A DNA stretch of 64,000 nucleotides from Senegalia massiliensis. GTDB taxonomy: Bacteria > Bacillota > Clostridia > Tissierellales > SIT17. The notes under the pieces are model-generated. The model saw only the letters and a list, made by a program, of their open reading frames with translations, did no database searches and was not told where the DNA came from. Both the position numbers and the translations under genes were made by a program. The DNA is taken from contig NZ_QXXA01000007.1 of the NCBI RefSeq assembly GCF_009911265.1, forward strand, positions 62,001 through 126,000, in the 5' to 3' direction. Below are positions 52,204 through 61,239 of this stretch, piece after piece; within the stretch, counting starts at the first letter, position 1, and every line of letters begins with the position of its first letter.

Positions 52204-52233
52204 TAAGGTATGCTTTTAAAGTACACTATGTGC
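52204..52233 (-). promoter_or_regulatory. Candidate sigma-E/sigma-K promoter of sigK
   Basis: On the minus strand CATACCTTA (52212-52204) fits the sigma-K -10 pattern CATANNNTA and is close to the sigma-E CATACANT. CACATA lies about 14-17 nt upstream. The position, 36-45 bp before the start codon, is appropriate. sigK is sigma-E and sigma-K controlled in model species. Confidence 0.45.
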
Positions 52234-52243
52234 AAGTCTCAAT

Positions 52244-53875
52244 TTATTTTTCTAAATTTATTTTTTTAATTATCTTATTAAATACTTCCACTGCAGTAGA
52301 CGAACTATATTTATGTCCTATATCTTCTACGATTACAGTTACTGCATATTTTGGATTATCACTTGGTGAAAATCCTGTAAATAATCCATTATTATTTATA
52401 TTATTTTTTTGAGCAGTTCCTGTTTTACCTGCTGCTCCTCCATATTCTGATAAATCTAAATTGCTTGCAGTACCCACTTCAACTACAGATTTCATATAGT
52501 CTTTAATTATTTCAGCATAGGATCTATCAAAAATCCACTCATCGTTTTCTCTCTCAAATTGCATTGATATATCACCTTTGTTTGTAGCATAGCCTTTTAT
52601 TATAGACATATCTTTTTTAATCCCATTATTAGCAATAATCATTGTTAAATTATGAATTTGAAGTGGAGTTAATTTTATATGTTCTTGACCTAATGCTAAA
52701 TTCCCTATGCCAGGTCCTAATACTTTTTCTAATTTTGAAACTTCTCCCTTTTCTTCTATATCAAGATCAAGATCTATATCTACCTTGTTTGTTAAACCTA
52801 TCCTTTCTACTGTTTCTAAGATTTTCTTGCCACCTAAAATATTAGCTAACTCTATAAATATGCTATTACAAGATACAGTAAAAGCCTCTTTTAAGTTTAT
52901 TTCACCATGAACTACATTATCATGACAGGAGAATGGTTCTTGACCCTCAGCTAACGTTATACTTCCATTACATTCAAATTTTTGTTCTAAATCTATTCCA
53001 TCTTCAAGTGCTGATAATAGTATTACAGTTTTAAATGTTGATGCAGGATAATATGGAACTTGTATAATTCTATTCATCTGTTCACTATCTTTTTCCTTGT
53101 TACTGTCTCCTATATTATTTAAATCAAAATCAGGTTGACTAGTTAAAGCTAAAATATCTCCACTTTCTACATCTGTAACTATTACAGCACCTTTATATTC
53201 TTTTTCTTCCATAGCTTCTTCAACTATTTGTTGTATATTATAATCAATTGTTAGCTGAATAGAATTTCGAATAGTATCATTATTTTCATTAACTTCTAAA
53301 TAATCATCTTTACTGCTTAATAATCTGCTTTTACCATCTAAAATTACTTTTAATTTTGTATTGTTTGATTTAGAAAGTAAAGAATCATATTCCTTTTTTA
53401 TTCCAATTCCAACTCCATTTTCATTTACATAACCTATAACATGAGTTAGTAAATTATTTTCACTATATTCTTTAGTTTCGTCTACTATAATACCATTTTT
53501 AACATTATTAATATTATCTTTAGCTGGTATCTTCAACATATTATTTTTAGTATTTGAAATATATTTATCCAATTCTTCTTCTGACAACTTTATTTTATCT
53601 AATAAATATAATTGATAATCTTTATTGTCTTTAATTGTTTTTAACGAAGTATATATATATTTCTGAGTACCTTTATTAGTAAGAGGAACCATATTTCTAT
53701 CAAAAATTGTACCTCCTTGAGATGTAGTTAACTCATAATCTCTCTGTTGTTCGGCTTTTTGTTTTAATTTTGGTCCTGTAAATAGCTGTATCCAAGATAA
53801 CCTAATTATATATGCTACAAAAATAATTAAAAATATTTTAAAAAATAACGACAATCTCTTATTTGTTTTAGTCAT
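52244..53875 (-). CDS. Class B penicillin-binding protein (transpeptidase)
   Basis: About 543 residues: a membrane helix near the start (SLFFKIFLIIFVAYIIRLSW), the FtsI/PBP2-like N-terminal region (QGGTIFDRNMVPLTN), and a transpeptidase domain with SxxK in YYPASTFKTVILL, SxN in AFTVSCNSIFIE and KTG in GAAGKTGTAQK. It cross-links peptidoglycan outside the membrane. Next to sigK it may serve sporulation or elongation. The ATG at 53875 is fixed by GGAGGT; that Shine-Dalgarno is inside the hairpin at 53881-53926. Confidence 0.9.
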   Translation of the reverse strand: MTKTNKRLSLFFKIFLIIFVAYIIRLSWIQLFTGPKLKQKAEQQRDYELTTSQGGTIFDRNMVPLTNKGTQKYIYTSLKTIKDNKDYQLYLLDKIKLSEEELDKYISNTKNNMLKIPAKDNINNVKNGIIVDETKEYSENNLLTHVIGYVNENGVGIGIKKEYDSLLSKSNNTKLKVILDGKSRLLSSKDDYLEVNENNDTIRNSIQLTIDYNIQQIVEEAMEEKEYKGAVIVTDVESGDILALTSQPDFDLNNIGDSNKEKDSEQMNRIIQVPYYPASTFKTVILLSALEDGIDLEQKFECNGSITLAEGQEPFSCHDNVVHGEINLKEAFTVSCNSIFIELANILGGKKILETVERIGLTNKVDIDLDLDIEEKGEVSKLEKVLGPGIGNLALGQEHIKLTPLQIHNLTMIIANNGIKKDMSIIKGYATNKGDISMQFERENDEWIFDRSYAEIIKDYMKSVVEVGTASNLDLSEYGGAAGKTGTAQKNNINNNGLFTGFSPSDNPKYAVTVIVEDIGHKYSSSTAVEVFNKIIKKINLEK

Positions 53876-53880
53876 AAAAT

Positions 53881-53926
53881 ACCTCCATGATGTTTTATTA
53901 TAGTATTTCCAAAACATCATGGAGGT
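53881..53926 (-). promoter_or_regulatory. 16-bp hairpin that would hide the PBP ribosome binding site
   Basis: ACCTCCATGATGTTTT (53881-53896) and its exact complement (53911-53926) flank a 14-nt loop. On the minus-strand transcript the second arm contains GGAGGT, the Shine-Dalgarno for ATG 53875. The first arm supplies CCUCC to pair with it. The loop contains TATAAT on the minus strand, so a transcript begun there would lack the first arm. It may also act as a terminator for udk, but only four U follow. Confidence 0.65.
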
Positions 53927-53946
53927 ATAATATTTTTTTTAACTTT

Positions 53947-54588
53947 TTACTTATTTTGCTTTTCAGAAACAATTGATTTTACTTTTGTAACCATTAAATC
54001 AATTGCCACCTTATTATAACCACCTTCTGGTATTATTATATCTGCATATCTCTTACTCGGTTCAATAAATTGTAAATGAGCTGGTCTTACTGTAGTTAAA
54101 TACTGATCAATCACAGATTCAAGAGTTCTTCCCCTATCTGTAATATCTCTTAATATTCGTCTTATAACTCTTACATCTGAATCGGTATCAACAAATATTT
54201 TAATATCTAATAAATCTCTAATTCTTTCATCTTCTAATATCATTATCCCTTCTACAATAATAATATCTCTACTTTCAACTCTTATAGTAGTCTCTTTTCT
54301 ATTATGTTTTTCAAAATCATAAATAGGTTTCTCAATTGTGTTTTTATTCATTAGACTTCGTAAATGCTCTATAAAAAGATCATTATCAAATGCTAATGGA
54401 TGGTCATAATTAGTTTTTGTTCTTTCATTAAAATTTAAATGGCTTTGATCCTTATAATATGAGTCTTGCTCTATTATTAAAATATTTTCTTTAGGAAGTG
54501 AATTAAATATTGCCTGTGCTACTGTACTTTTGCCTGAACCAGTTCCACCAGTTATTCCTATTAATATAGGTCTATTCAAATGTATCAT
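53947..54588 (-). CDS. udk: Uridine kinase
   Basis: Protein of 213 residues: [21 protein letters not shown]-loop, [50 protein letters not shown], and [20 protein letters not shown]. It phosphorylates uridine and cytidine in pyrimidine salvage. The ATG overlaps the upstream U32 stop (ATGA); because AGAGAGG is close to it, a TTG three codons later is an alternative start. The trmR-U32-udk order matches B. subtilis yrrM-yrrNO-udk. Confidence 0.94.
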   Translation of the reverse strand: MIHLNRPILIGITGGTGSGKSTVAQAIFNSLPKENILIIEQDSYYKDQSHLNFNERTKTNYDHPLAFDNDLFIEHLRSLMNKNTIEKPIYDFEKHNRKETTIRVESRDIIIVEGIMILEDERIRDLLDIKIFVDTDSDVRVIRRILRDITDRGRTLESVIDQYLTTVRPAHLQFIEPSKRYADIIIPEGGYNKVAIDLMVTKVKSIVSEKQNK

Positions 54589-55814
54589 TCCTCTCTAGCT
54601 TTTCTTATCATATCCCATTTTTCTACGGGCTTATTAACCTTTATTTTAAATATTTGTTTTGCACGTGGTGCTACATCAATTTCTTTGCCTTCTTCATCAA
54701 ACATTTCAGTGATTTCTTGATTATAAAAACCTTTATTAGGACCAAAAATTTCAATTTTATCATTTTTAAATACTCTGTTTCTTTGTTCAACAGTTGCAAG
54801 CTTATTTTCTTTATCATAATCTAAAATCAAACCTATAAAATCATAGTTTCTTATATAAGAACTAGATCCATATAATTGATCCTCACTATTAGGTTTATCA
54901 AAATAAAACCCTGTTGTAAAATCCCTGTAACTTGCTTTTTTAATTTCATTTAACCATTCTTTATTGTACTTATAATTTTTAGTATCTTTTAAATAAGCAT
55001 CAATTGCCATCCTATATGACCTTATAACTGTAGCTACATAGTATGAACTCTTCATACGTCCTTCTATTTTAAGACTTTTTACGCCTGAATCTATAAGCTT
55101 TGGAAGATGTTCTATCATACATAAATCTTTTGAATTAAATATATAAGTACCTTTATCATCCTCATAAACTGGATAATATTCTCCTGGTCTTTTTTCTTCG
55201 ACTAAGTTATATTTCCAACGACATGCTTGTGCACATTCACCTCTATTAGCATCTCTCCCTACCATATAATTACTAAGTAAGCACCTTCCAGAATAAGAAA
55301 TACACATTGCACCATGAACAAAAGCTTCTATATCTAGAGTATCTAGAGTATTATTTTTTATATTTTCTATTTCTTCAAGAGACAATTCTCTTGCAACTAC
55401 AATTCTTTTTACTCCTTGCTGATGCCAAAAATTAGCTGTACTATAATTAGTTGTATTAGCCTGTGTACTCAAATGTATTTCCATGTTAGGTACAACTTTC
55501 TTTACAATTGAAAAAACTCCAGGATCAGCTACTATAAAAGCATCTACATTTGCTTTTTCTAAATCTAATATATATTTTTCTAAACCTTCTAAATCCTCAT
55601 TATGCGGAATAATATTTAGTGTTATATATACTTTTTTATCTCTTTCATGTGCATACTGTACTCCAGATTTTATCTCATCTATAGAAAAGTTTTTAGCTTT
55701 AGCTCTAAGACCAAATTCTTCTCCTCCTAGGTATACTGCATCAGCACCATAATTTATTGCCATTTTTAATTTTTCTAAATCTCCTGCTGGTGCTAATAAT
55801 TCAATATCTTTCAT
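54585..55814 (-). CDS. trhP: U32 family tRNA hydroxylation protein (TrhP-like)
   Basis: Protein of 409 residues. [20 protein letters not shown] opens the TIM barrel, [40 protein letters not shown] with the Cys of the family, [14 protein letters not shown] with two more Cys, and [20 protein letters not shown] follow, with a C-terminal beta barrel. Members, once called collagenases, are needed for 5-hydroxyuridine at tRNA wobble position 34. Directly coupled to trmR, which methylates that base. GGAGAG precedes the ATG. Confidence 0.9.
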   Translation of the reverse strand: MKDIELLAPAGDLEKLKMAINYGADAVYLGGEEFGLRAKAKNFSIDEIKSGVQYAHERDKKVYITLNIIPHNEDLEGLEKYILDLEKANVDAFIVADPGVFSIVKKVVPNMEIHLSTQANTTNYSTANFWHQQGVKRIVVARELSLEEIENIKNNTLDTLDIEAFVHGAMCISYSGRCLLSNYMVGRDANRGECAQACRWKYNLVEEKRPGEYYPVYEDDKGTYIFNSKDLCMIEHLPKLIDSGVKSLKIEGRMKSSYYVATVIRSYRMAIDAYLKDTKNYKYNKEWLNEIKKASYRDFTTGFYFDKPNSEDQLYGSSSYIRNYDFIGLILDYDKENKLATVEQRNRVFKNDKIEIFGPNKGFYNQEITEMFDEEGKEIDVAPRAKQIFKIKVNKPVEKWDMIRKAREE

Positions 55815-56461
55815 CTATTTTCACTCTCCTTATATGATAAAGCAACCCCATCTCCAATTGGTATAATACTTGTTGTAAGTTCTGAATGATTAGATATATC
55901 ATCTAAATATTCTCTCATTCTTCTTACTATTGTCTTTTTTCTTCTAACAACTAAATCATCATTTGCTACCATACCTTTAAAAAGAACATTGTCAGACAAG
56001 ATTATACCTTTATCTTCAAGCATATTTATACAATAAGGTAAAAACTCCATATACTTTCCTTTAGCTGCATCTATAAATATAAAGTCAAACTTTTTATTTA
56101 ACTTAGGTAGTATGTCTTTTGCTTCACCATGCTTTACTTCTATATTTTTTATTCCTGACTTTTCAATATTTTCATTTGCAAGTTTAACCATATTTTCTTG
56201 TCTTTCTATAGTTATAATATTTCCTTCTTTTATACTATTACTCATTACTATAGATGAATATCCTATTGCCGTACCTATCTCTAATATATTTTTAGAATCT
56301 TTTATTTTTAAAATAACTCTCATAAATTCGGCAACTTCTGGATGAATTATAGGTATATTATTCTCTTGGGCAAATTCTTCTAACTGAACCAAAAAACTGT
56401 CTCTTTTTGGTAATACACTTCTTATATAATCTTCTATATAATCTTTGTTTATATTACTCAA
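55811..56461 (-). CDS. trmR: tRNA 5-hydroxyuridine methyltransferase (YrrM/TrmR-type)
   Basis: SAM-dependent O-methyltransferase of 216 residues: ILEIGTAIGYSSIVMSNSIK is motif I, IITIERQENMVKLANENIEK motif II, KFDFIFIDAAKGKYMEFLPY the metal/SAM Asp motif, ILSDNVLFKGMV and RRMREYLDDISNH follow. YrrM of B. subtilis converts ho5U34 to mo5U34. TTG start behind GAGGAGAG. It overlaps the U32 gene by 4 bp, which fits joint function. Confidence 0.9.
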   Translation of the reverse strand: MSNINKDYIEDYIRSVLPKRDSFLVQLEEFAQENNIPIIHPEVAEFMRVILKIKDSKNILEIGTAIGYSSIVMSNSIKEGNIITIERQENMVKLANENIEKSGIKNIEVKHGEAKDILPKLNKKFDFIFIDAAKGKYMEFLPYCINMLEDKGIILSDNVLFKGMVANDDLVVRRKKTIVRRMREYLDDISNHSELTTSIIPIGDGVALSYKESENR

Positions 56462-56483
56462 ATAAATCTCTCCTCAATTCACA

Positions 56484-56520
56484 CTAATAATACGTGGTCT
56501 ATTATACCACGTATTATTAG
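56484..56520 (-). terminator. 15-bp hairpin after mltG
   Basis: CTAATAATACGTGGT (56484-56498) and its complement (56506-56520) lie 15 bp after the mltG stop. A U tract is nearly absent. Confidence 0.6.
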
Positions 56521-56534
56521 CAAATAAAATTAAA

Positions 56535-57560
56535 TTATTTTCCATTTTTAACTTTTAAAAATTCATTGTAATCATCTGTAAAAAAGTGTTCTCCACTTCC
56601 ATCCTTTTTTAATACATAAAATATATAATCAGTATTTTCTGGATTTAAACTAGCATTTATAGATTCTATTCCTGGTGAACATATAGGTCCAACTGGTAAA
56701 CCTTTGTTCTTATATGTATTATAAATAGAATCTACCTCTAAATCATCATATGTTAGCTTTTCTTTTCTATTTTCTAATGCATATTGTATAGTAGCATCAA
56801 TTTGCAATGGCATGTCTATTTTTAATCTATTATAAATAACAGATGAAACTAAATTTCTATCCTTATCTACTTTTGCTTCTCGTTCTACTAATGAAGCTAA
56901 TGTTATTAATTCATAAACACTTAAATCTAATGGAATTTCTTTATTTTTTATTATTTCATTATATTTATTGTTAAATTCATCTAACATTCTTTTGATAATT
57001 TCATACTCTGTTGAGTCTTTATATATTTGATAAGTATTTGGATATAAATAACCTTCCATATTCATCTTTTCAGGTATGTCATTTAAAAATTTATATTCTT
57101 TTGAAAACTTTTCAATATCATAAGTTAAATCTATAAATTTATCTTTATTGATAATATTTTCATTTGCTAATTTTTCTGCTATTTCTTCAATAGTAAAACC
57201 TTCTGGAATTGTGAATTTAATTGTCTCTCCATCTTTTCCTCCTACAACTAACTTATTTAGAATTTCTTCAGGAGTCATGCTAGAATCAAATTCATAAAAT
57301 CCAGCTTTAAGTTTTCCCTCTGTACCTTTTATACGAGATACTATTCTAAATACATTCTTATCTCTTATTAAATTATTTTCTTTTAATATTTTAGCTATAT
57401 CACTAGTAGTACTTCCAGATTGTATTTCAACTTTTACACTCTTTTGTTCTCCATCAGATGACACTGGTCGAGTATTTAACTCATAATAATACTTCAATCC
57501 TCCTAAAACAATTATTAATAGTACTACACTAATTATTAAAACTTTAACCATTTTATTCAT
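56535..57560 (-). CDS. mltG: Endolytic murein transglycosylase MltG
   Basis: About 341 residues: N-terminal membrane helix (VLIISVVLLIIVLGGLKYYY), LysM-like domain with VEIQSGSTTSDIAKILKENN, then the YceG catalytic region MEGYLYPNTYQIYKDS, ITLASLVEREAKVDKDRNLV with the catalytic Glu, YNRLKIDMPLQIDATIQYAL, YNTYKNKGLPVGPICSPG and SINASLNPENTDYIFYVLKK. It cuts nascent glycan chains outside the membrane. GAGGGG favours the ATG at 57560; an earlier TTG at 57575 is overlapped by that site. Confidence 0.95.
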   Translation of the reverse strand: MNKMVKVLIISVVLLIIVLGGLKYYYELNTRPVSSDGEQKSVKVEIQSGSTTSDIAKILKENNLIRDKNVFRIVSRIKGTEGKLKAGFYEFDSSMTPEEILNKLVVGGKDGETIKFTIPEGFTIEEIAEKLANENIINKDKFIDLTYDIEKFSKEYKFLNDIPEKMNMEGYLYPNTYQIYKDSTEYEIIKRMLDEFNNKYNEIIKNKEIPLDLSVYELITLASLVEREAKVDKDRNLVSSVIYNRLKIDMPLQIDATIQYALENRKEKLTYDDLEVDSIYNTYKNKGLPVGPICSPGIESINASLNPENTDYIFYVLKKDGSGEHFFTDDYNEFLKVKNGK

Positions 57561-57633
57561 TAATCTACCCCTCAATAATTTCTATTATATTAATTTAATT
57601 ATATAATTTAAATATCTTTTTTACAAGATATTT

Positions 57634-57673
57634 AAAGAAAAGCGAAAATCAGTACTGATTTTCGCTTTTCTTT
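57634..57673. terminator. Perfect 40-bp palindrome between the LysO genes and mltG
   Basis: Positions 57634-57653 and 57654-57673 are exact reverse complements centred on AGTACT. It is probably the terminator of the LysO operon, separating it from mltG. Stem ends are A/T-rich on both sides. Confidence 0.75.
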
Positions 57674-57702
57674 GAGCATAATACATTTATTTTAATATTT
57701 CT

Positions 57703-58296
57703 TTATAAACTAATCATAAATGGTACTAAAATTGGTACTGATGTTGAAAGTATAACTCCTGTTACAAATGAAATTATAGCAGTCTTTGGATTAGTAGCTT
57801 TTGCAATAATAGGCAAAGTAGTATCCATTGCAGTTGCACCAGATGGTGCTATTGCTTCTAAATCACCTATATATTTAGCTACTATTGGTATCAATATTAA
57901 AGCCAATATCTCCCTTACTACATTAGATAAAAATGATAATGTACTAAGCTCTGGAGAATAGTTTGCAAGCATCATAGATGATAATGTATACCATCCAAGA
58001 CCTGCTCCTACAGCTCCTGATTCATTTACTGGAAATCCTAATAAGAATCCTGCTATTATAGCTCCAAAGACACTTCCTAATATAATCATAAAAGGTATTA
58101 ATAAAATTTTGAATCCAATTTTTTTTATTTTTGTAAGTACGTCTATATTTATTCCTATGTCTATACCTACAAAAAATAAAAGTATACATAAGCCTATATC
58201 TATAATGATATCAGAATGATTTATTATAAAATCAGGTTCAAGAAAAAAACCAACTAATATACCCCCAATTACAGATAATATAACCTTAATACTCAT
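57703..58296 (-). CDS. LysO-type lysine exporter, C-terminal half protein
   Basis: About 197 residues with five to six membrane helices. GGILVGFFLEPDFIINHSDI, LCILLFFVGIDIGI, ESGAVGAGLGWYTLSSMMLA (a LysO hallmark with acidic residue) and IAPSGATAMDTTLPIIAKAT follow the YbjE/LysO pattern. In E. coli LysO is one polypeptide; here the two halves are separate genes, as in several Clostridia. GAGGGGGA gives ATG 58296, one base after the upstream stop. Confidence 0.87.
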   Translation of the reverse strand: MSIKVILSVIGGILVGFFLEPDFIINHSDIIIDIGLCILLFFVGIDIGINIDVLTKIKKIGFKILLIPFMIILGSVFGAIIAGFLLGFPVNESGAVGAGLGWYTLSSMMLANYSPELSTLSFLSNVVREILALILIPIVAKYIGDLEAIAPSGATAMDTTLPIIAKATNPKTAIISFVTGVILSTSVPILVPFMISL

Positions 58297-58297
58297 A

Positions 58298-58618
58298 TCA
58301 AACTTCCCCCTCTTTTTCTTCTTCATCAGTCATATCATTCTTATTAAAAATAAAGCGTCTTATTATCATTACAAAACCAACACTTAGTGCAATTGAAAAA
58401 ACAGAAAAAATAAAAGCTTGATATCCTAGTGTAAAAAATGAAGAAATTACTTCTTTGTCGCCTCCAATTTTTATTCCCATTACAAACAATAATATTAAAA
58501 TAGAAATTGATTGTATTGAGATTAACTTGTCTAAAATATTCTTATGTACAAAATCTTTATATCCTATATATGCACCTACCAATATTATTGATAGATATAG
58601 AATAAGTCTTAAAGTCAT
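58298..58618 (-). CDS. LysO-type lysine exporter, N-terminal half protein
   Basis: Protein of 106 residues with about three to four helices: LILYLSIILVGAYIGYKDFV, ISILILLFVMGIKIGGDKEV and AFIFSVFSIALSVGFVMII. It matches the N-terminal LysO repeat, which is structurally related to the C-terminal half (both carry an FVGIDIG/FVMGIKIG-like motif). It should assemble with the next gene product into one transporter of lysine or toxic analogues. Confidence 0.83.
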   Translation of the reverse strand: MTLRLILYLSIILVGAYIGYKDFVHKNILDKLISIQSISILILLFVMGIKIGGDKEVISSFFTLGYQAFIFSVFSIALSVGFVMIIRRFIFNKNDMTDEEEKEGEV

Positions 58619-58640
58619 AACACTCCCCCCAATTTATCTA

Positions 58641-58677
58641 AATTTACAGCCACAGCAGAAGCTGTGACTGTAAAATT
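58641..58677 (-). terminator. Terminator of the RNase J gene
   Basis: TTTACAGCCACAGC pairs (one wobble) with GCTGTGACTGTAAA around AGAA, immediately after the RNase J stop codon at 58677. The minus strand then reads TTTAG. GC-rich for this genome, which supports a terminator. Confidence 0.7.
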
Positions 58678-60344
58678 TATATTTCCATTATTATTGGTAA
58701 TATCATAGGATTTCTCTTTATTTTCTGATATAAATAATTTCTTAAAGAATCCCTTACCCTAGATTTAAGGGTAGACCAATCTGTGATTTGATTTTTTTCA
58801 CAATCTAATAAAACATTTCTAACTACATTTTTTGCTTCTACCATAAGATCTTCAGATTCCCTTACATATACAAATCCTCTAGAAACTAAATCTGGCCCTG
58901 AAACAACCTTGCCATCTTCTTTCTTAATAGTTACAACCACAACTATTAATCCATCTTCAGAAAGATGTTTTCTATCTCTTAAAACTATGTTACCAACATC
59001 TCCTACTCCTAGACCATCAACTAATATATGACCTGAAGGTACATTTCCATTAAGTTTAGCATCCGACCTACAAACCTCTAATACTGAACCATTCTCAAGT
59101 ATAAATATATTATCTCTATCAAGTCCTAAATCTTCAGCTAACTGGGCATGTTGTTTTAAATGTCTATACTCACCATGAACCGGTATAAAATACTTAGGTT
59201 TTATTAATGAATGTATCAATTTCAATTCTTCTTTGCAGGCATGACCAGATACATGTACATCTGCTAATGCCTCATATATTACGTTTGCTCCTTTTTTAAA
59301 TAATTGATTTATAACTCTAGCTACTGTTTTTTCATTTCCAGGTATTGGTGTAGCAGATATAATTACTAAATCACCAGGAATTAATTCCATTTTTCTATGG
59401 TCAGAAAAAGCAAGTCTTGATAATGCAGCCATAGGCTCTCCTTGACTACCAGTAGTTATAATAGTTATTTTATTATCTGGGTATTTATTCATATCATTTA
59501 TATCAATAATTGTTCCTTCTGGAATATCTAAATACCCAAGTTCAGTAGAAACCTTAACTACATTTATCATGCTCCTACCTGATACAACAATCTTTCTATC
59601 AAACATAACAGCAGCATTAACAATCTGCTGAATTCTGTGAACATTTGATGCAAAAGTTGCTACAATTATTCTACCTTCAGCATCCATAAATATATCATTA
59701 AAAGTATTACCAACTGTTTTCTCACTCATTGTAGATCCGGTTCTCTCTACATTTGTACTATCTGCAAGTAAAGCTAATACCCCTCTGCTACCTAAGTCAG
59801 CAAATCTATTTAAATCCATCATTTTACCATTTATAGGTGTATAATCAATTTTAAAATCCCCTGTGTGAACTATAGCACCTTCAGGTGTATGAATAGCTAA
59901 TGCAACTGCATCTGGAATACTATGATTAACTCTTATATATTCTACAACCATAGAACCAAGTTTTGTCTTTTGACCTGCTTTTACAATATTTAAGTTTGCA
60001 TTTTTTATACCTTTTTCATTAAGTTTATTTTCTACTAATCCTAATGTTAATTTTGTTCCATAAACAGGTGTACTTACTTTTTGTAATACATATGGTAATG
60101 CTCCTATATGATCTTCATGTCCGTGAGTCAATACAATAGCTCTTATTTTATCTTTATTTCTTTCTAAATATGTTATATCAGGAATTACTACATCTATACC
60201 TAACATTTCATCTTCTGGAAATATTATTCCACAATCTACTACTATAATATCATTCTTATATTCAATAACTGTTATATTTTTTCCAATTTCATATAATCCG
60301 CCTAATGGGATTATCTTAACTTTAGGTGTTTGTTGTTTTCCCAC
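58677..60344 (-). CDS. rnj: Ribonuclease J
   Basis: Metallo-beta-lactamase/beta-CASP nuclease of 555 residues: VLTHGHEDHIGALPYVL is the HxHxDH motif, IHTGDFKIDYTP the later Asp motif, LADSTNVERTGSTMSEKTVG and FASNVHRIQQIVNAA follow, and HVSGHACKEELKL with FIPVHGEYRHL gives the beta-CASP His. A C-terminal oligomerisation domain is present. Combines 5' exonuclease and endonuclease action in mRNA and rRNA processing. GTG start behind GGAGAG. Confidence 0.95.
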   Translation of the reverse strand: MGKQQTPKVKIIPLGGLYEIGKNITVIEYKNDIIVVDCGIIFPEDEMLGIDVVIPDITYLERNKDKIRAIVLTHGHEDHIGALPYVLQKVSTPVYGTKLTLGLVENKLNEKGIKNANLNIVKAGQKTKLGSMVVEYIRVNHSIPDAVALAIHTPEGAIVHTGDFKIDYTPINGKMMDLNRFADLGSRGVLALLADSTNVERTGSTMSEKTVGNTFNDIFMDAEGRIIVATFASNVHRIQQIVNAAVMFDRKIVVSGRSMINVVKVSTELGYLDIPEGTIIDINDMNKYPDNKITIITTGSQGEPMAALSRLAFSDHRKMELIPGDLVIISATPIPGNEKTVARVINQLFKKGANVIYEALADVHVSGHACKEELKLIHSLIKPKYFIPVHGEYRHLKQHAQLAEDLGLDRDNIFILENGSVLEVCRSDAKLNGNVPSGHILVDGLGVGDVGNIVLRDRKHLSEDGLIVVVVTIKKEDGKVVSGPDLVSRGFVYVRESEDLMVEAKNVVRNVLLDCEKNQITDWSTLKSRVRDSLRNYLYQKIKRNPMILPIIMEI

Positions 60345-60440
60345 CTTATCACTCTCCTTAACAAATCTACTATCTATTGTATCGATCCTTTGACATTTAA
60401 TAAAATTACTCTTATATGGAAATCAATGCTACTTAAATAT

Positions 60441-60887
60441 TTAACTTCTCTTTTCATTACATGATTCACAGTATCCAAAAAATTTCACATTGTGATCTAC
60501 TATTTTAAATTTACTTTCATTTTCGATTTTTTCTTCAAGATTATCTAATAAATCAATTTCAACTTCAAAAACCTCTCCACATTCTAAACATATTAAATGA
60601 TGATGTTGATGATCATTAGTGTTAGTATTAAGTTCATATCTATTACAACCATCATTAAAATTTATTTTTCTAACGACTTCTAACTCATCTAATAGTTGTA
60701 AAGTTCTATATACAGTAGCAAGACCTACTTCTGGATATTTATCCTTAACCATATCATATACTTCTTCCGGACTAAGATGGCTACCTGTATTCTCTACAAA
60801 TACATCATATATTACTCTTCTTTGAGTAGTAAGTTTGTATCCTTTTTCTTTTAATTTTGTTCTCAACACTTCAAATAATGATTCCAT
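60441..60887 (-). CDS. fur: Fur family metalloregulator
   Basis: Protein of 148 residues: LKEKGYKLTTQRRVIYDVFV and HLSPEEVYDMVKDKYPEVGL form the winged helix, ATVYRTLQLLDELEVVRKIN follows, DHQHHHLICLECGEVFEVE has the His cluster and first CxxC, and YCESCNE the second CxxC zinc site. It may be Fur, Zur or PerR; DGCNRYELN lacks a decisive marker, so the metal is uncertain. It has a TTGACA promoter overlapped by a palindromic operator (60919-60959), indicating autoregulation. Confidence 0.92.
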   Translation of the reverse strand: MESLFEVLRTKLKEKGYKLTTQRRVIYDVFVENTGSHLSPEEVYDMVKDKYPEVGLATVYRTLQLLDELEVVRKINFNDGCNRYELNTNTNDHQHHHLICLECGEVFEVEIDLLDNLEEKIENESKFKIVDHNVKFFGYCESCNEKRS

Positions 60888-60918
60888 TTAATCACCCGTT
60901 TCCCTTAAATATACTATA

Positions 60919-60959
60919 ATCATATATCTTTATTAGTTGAATGTCAATATCAACTAATA
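60919..60959 (-). promoter_or_regulatory. fur promoter with overlapping palindromic operator
   Basis: On the minus strand TTGACA (60947-60942), 17 nt, TATGAT (60924-60919) is a good sigma-A promoter. A perfect inverted repeat, TATTAGTTGA (60931-60940), 9 nt, TCAACTAATA (60950-60959), spans the -35 box. The geometry suggests autorepression, though it is wider than a classic 7-1-7 Fur box. Confidence 0.6.
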
Positions 60960-60996
60960 TTAATACTCAATTGATAATAATATTAGTTATGCTTTA

Positions 60997-61236
60997 CTAT
61001 TCTTTTTCATCTAAAAGCTCTAAATATAAAGTACTTACTTCATCAAATTCTTTTTGGCTTTCAATCTCAGATAAAAAAGATTCTCCATTTTCATCATAAC
61101 CTACTTTTAATAAAAGTGATTCTTCTATATCATCTGGCTGTATTACAGCATACTCATCATCATCAACTTCAAAGAAATCAACGATTTCAAAATTATGCTC
61201 AACACCATTTTCATCTAAAAACTTAAATTTTTCCAT
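60997..61236 (-). CDS. DUF1292 protein (YrzB-like)
   Basis: Protein of 79 residues: FKFLDENGVEHNFEIVDFFE then DDEYAVIQPDDIEESLLLKV, which is the DUF1292 pattern. Small acidic cytosolic protein, function unknown, nearly always between ruvX and fur or alaS in Firmicutes. AAAGGAG precedes the ATG; it starts 3 bp after the ruvX stop. Confidence 0.9.
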   Translation of the reverse strand: MEKFKFLDENGVEHNFEIVDFFEVDDDEYAVIQPDDIEESLLLKVGYDENGESFLSEIESQKEFDEVSTLYLELLDEKE

Positions 61237-61239
61237 TTC

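Noticed and set aside
52131-52412. Plus-strand ORF between sigK and the PBP gene
   Set aside because: It runs antisense to the start of sigK and the end of the PBP, lacks a Shine-Dalgarno and has no family features.
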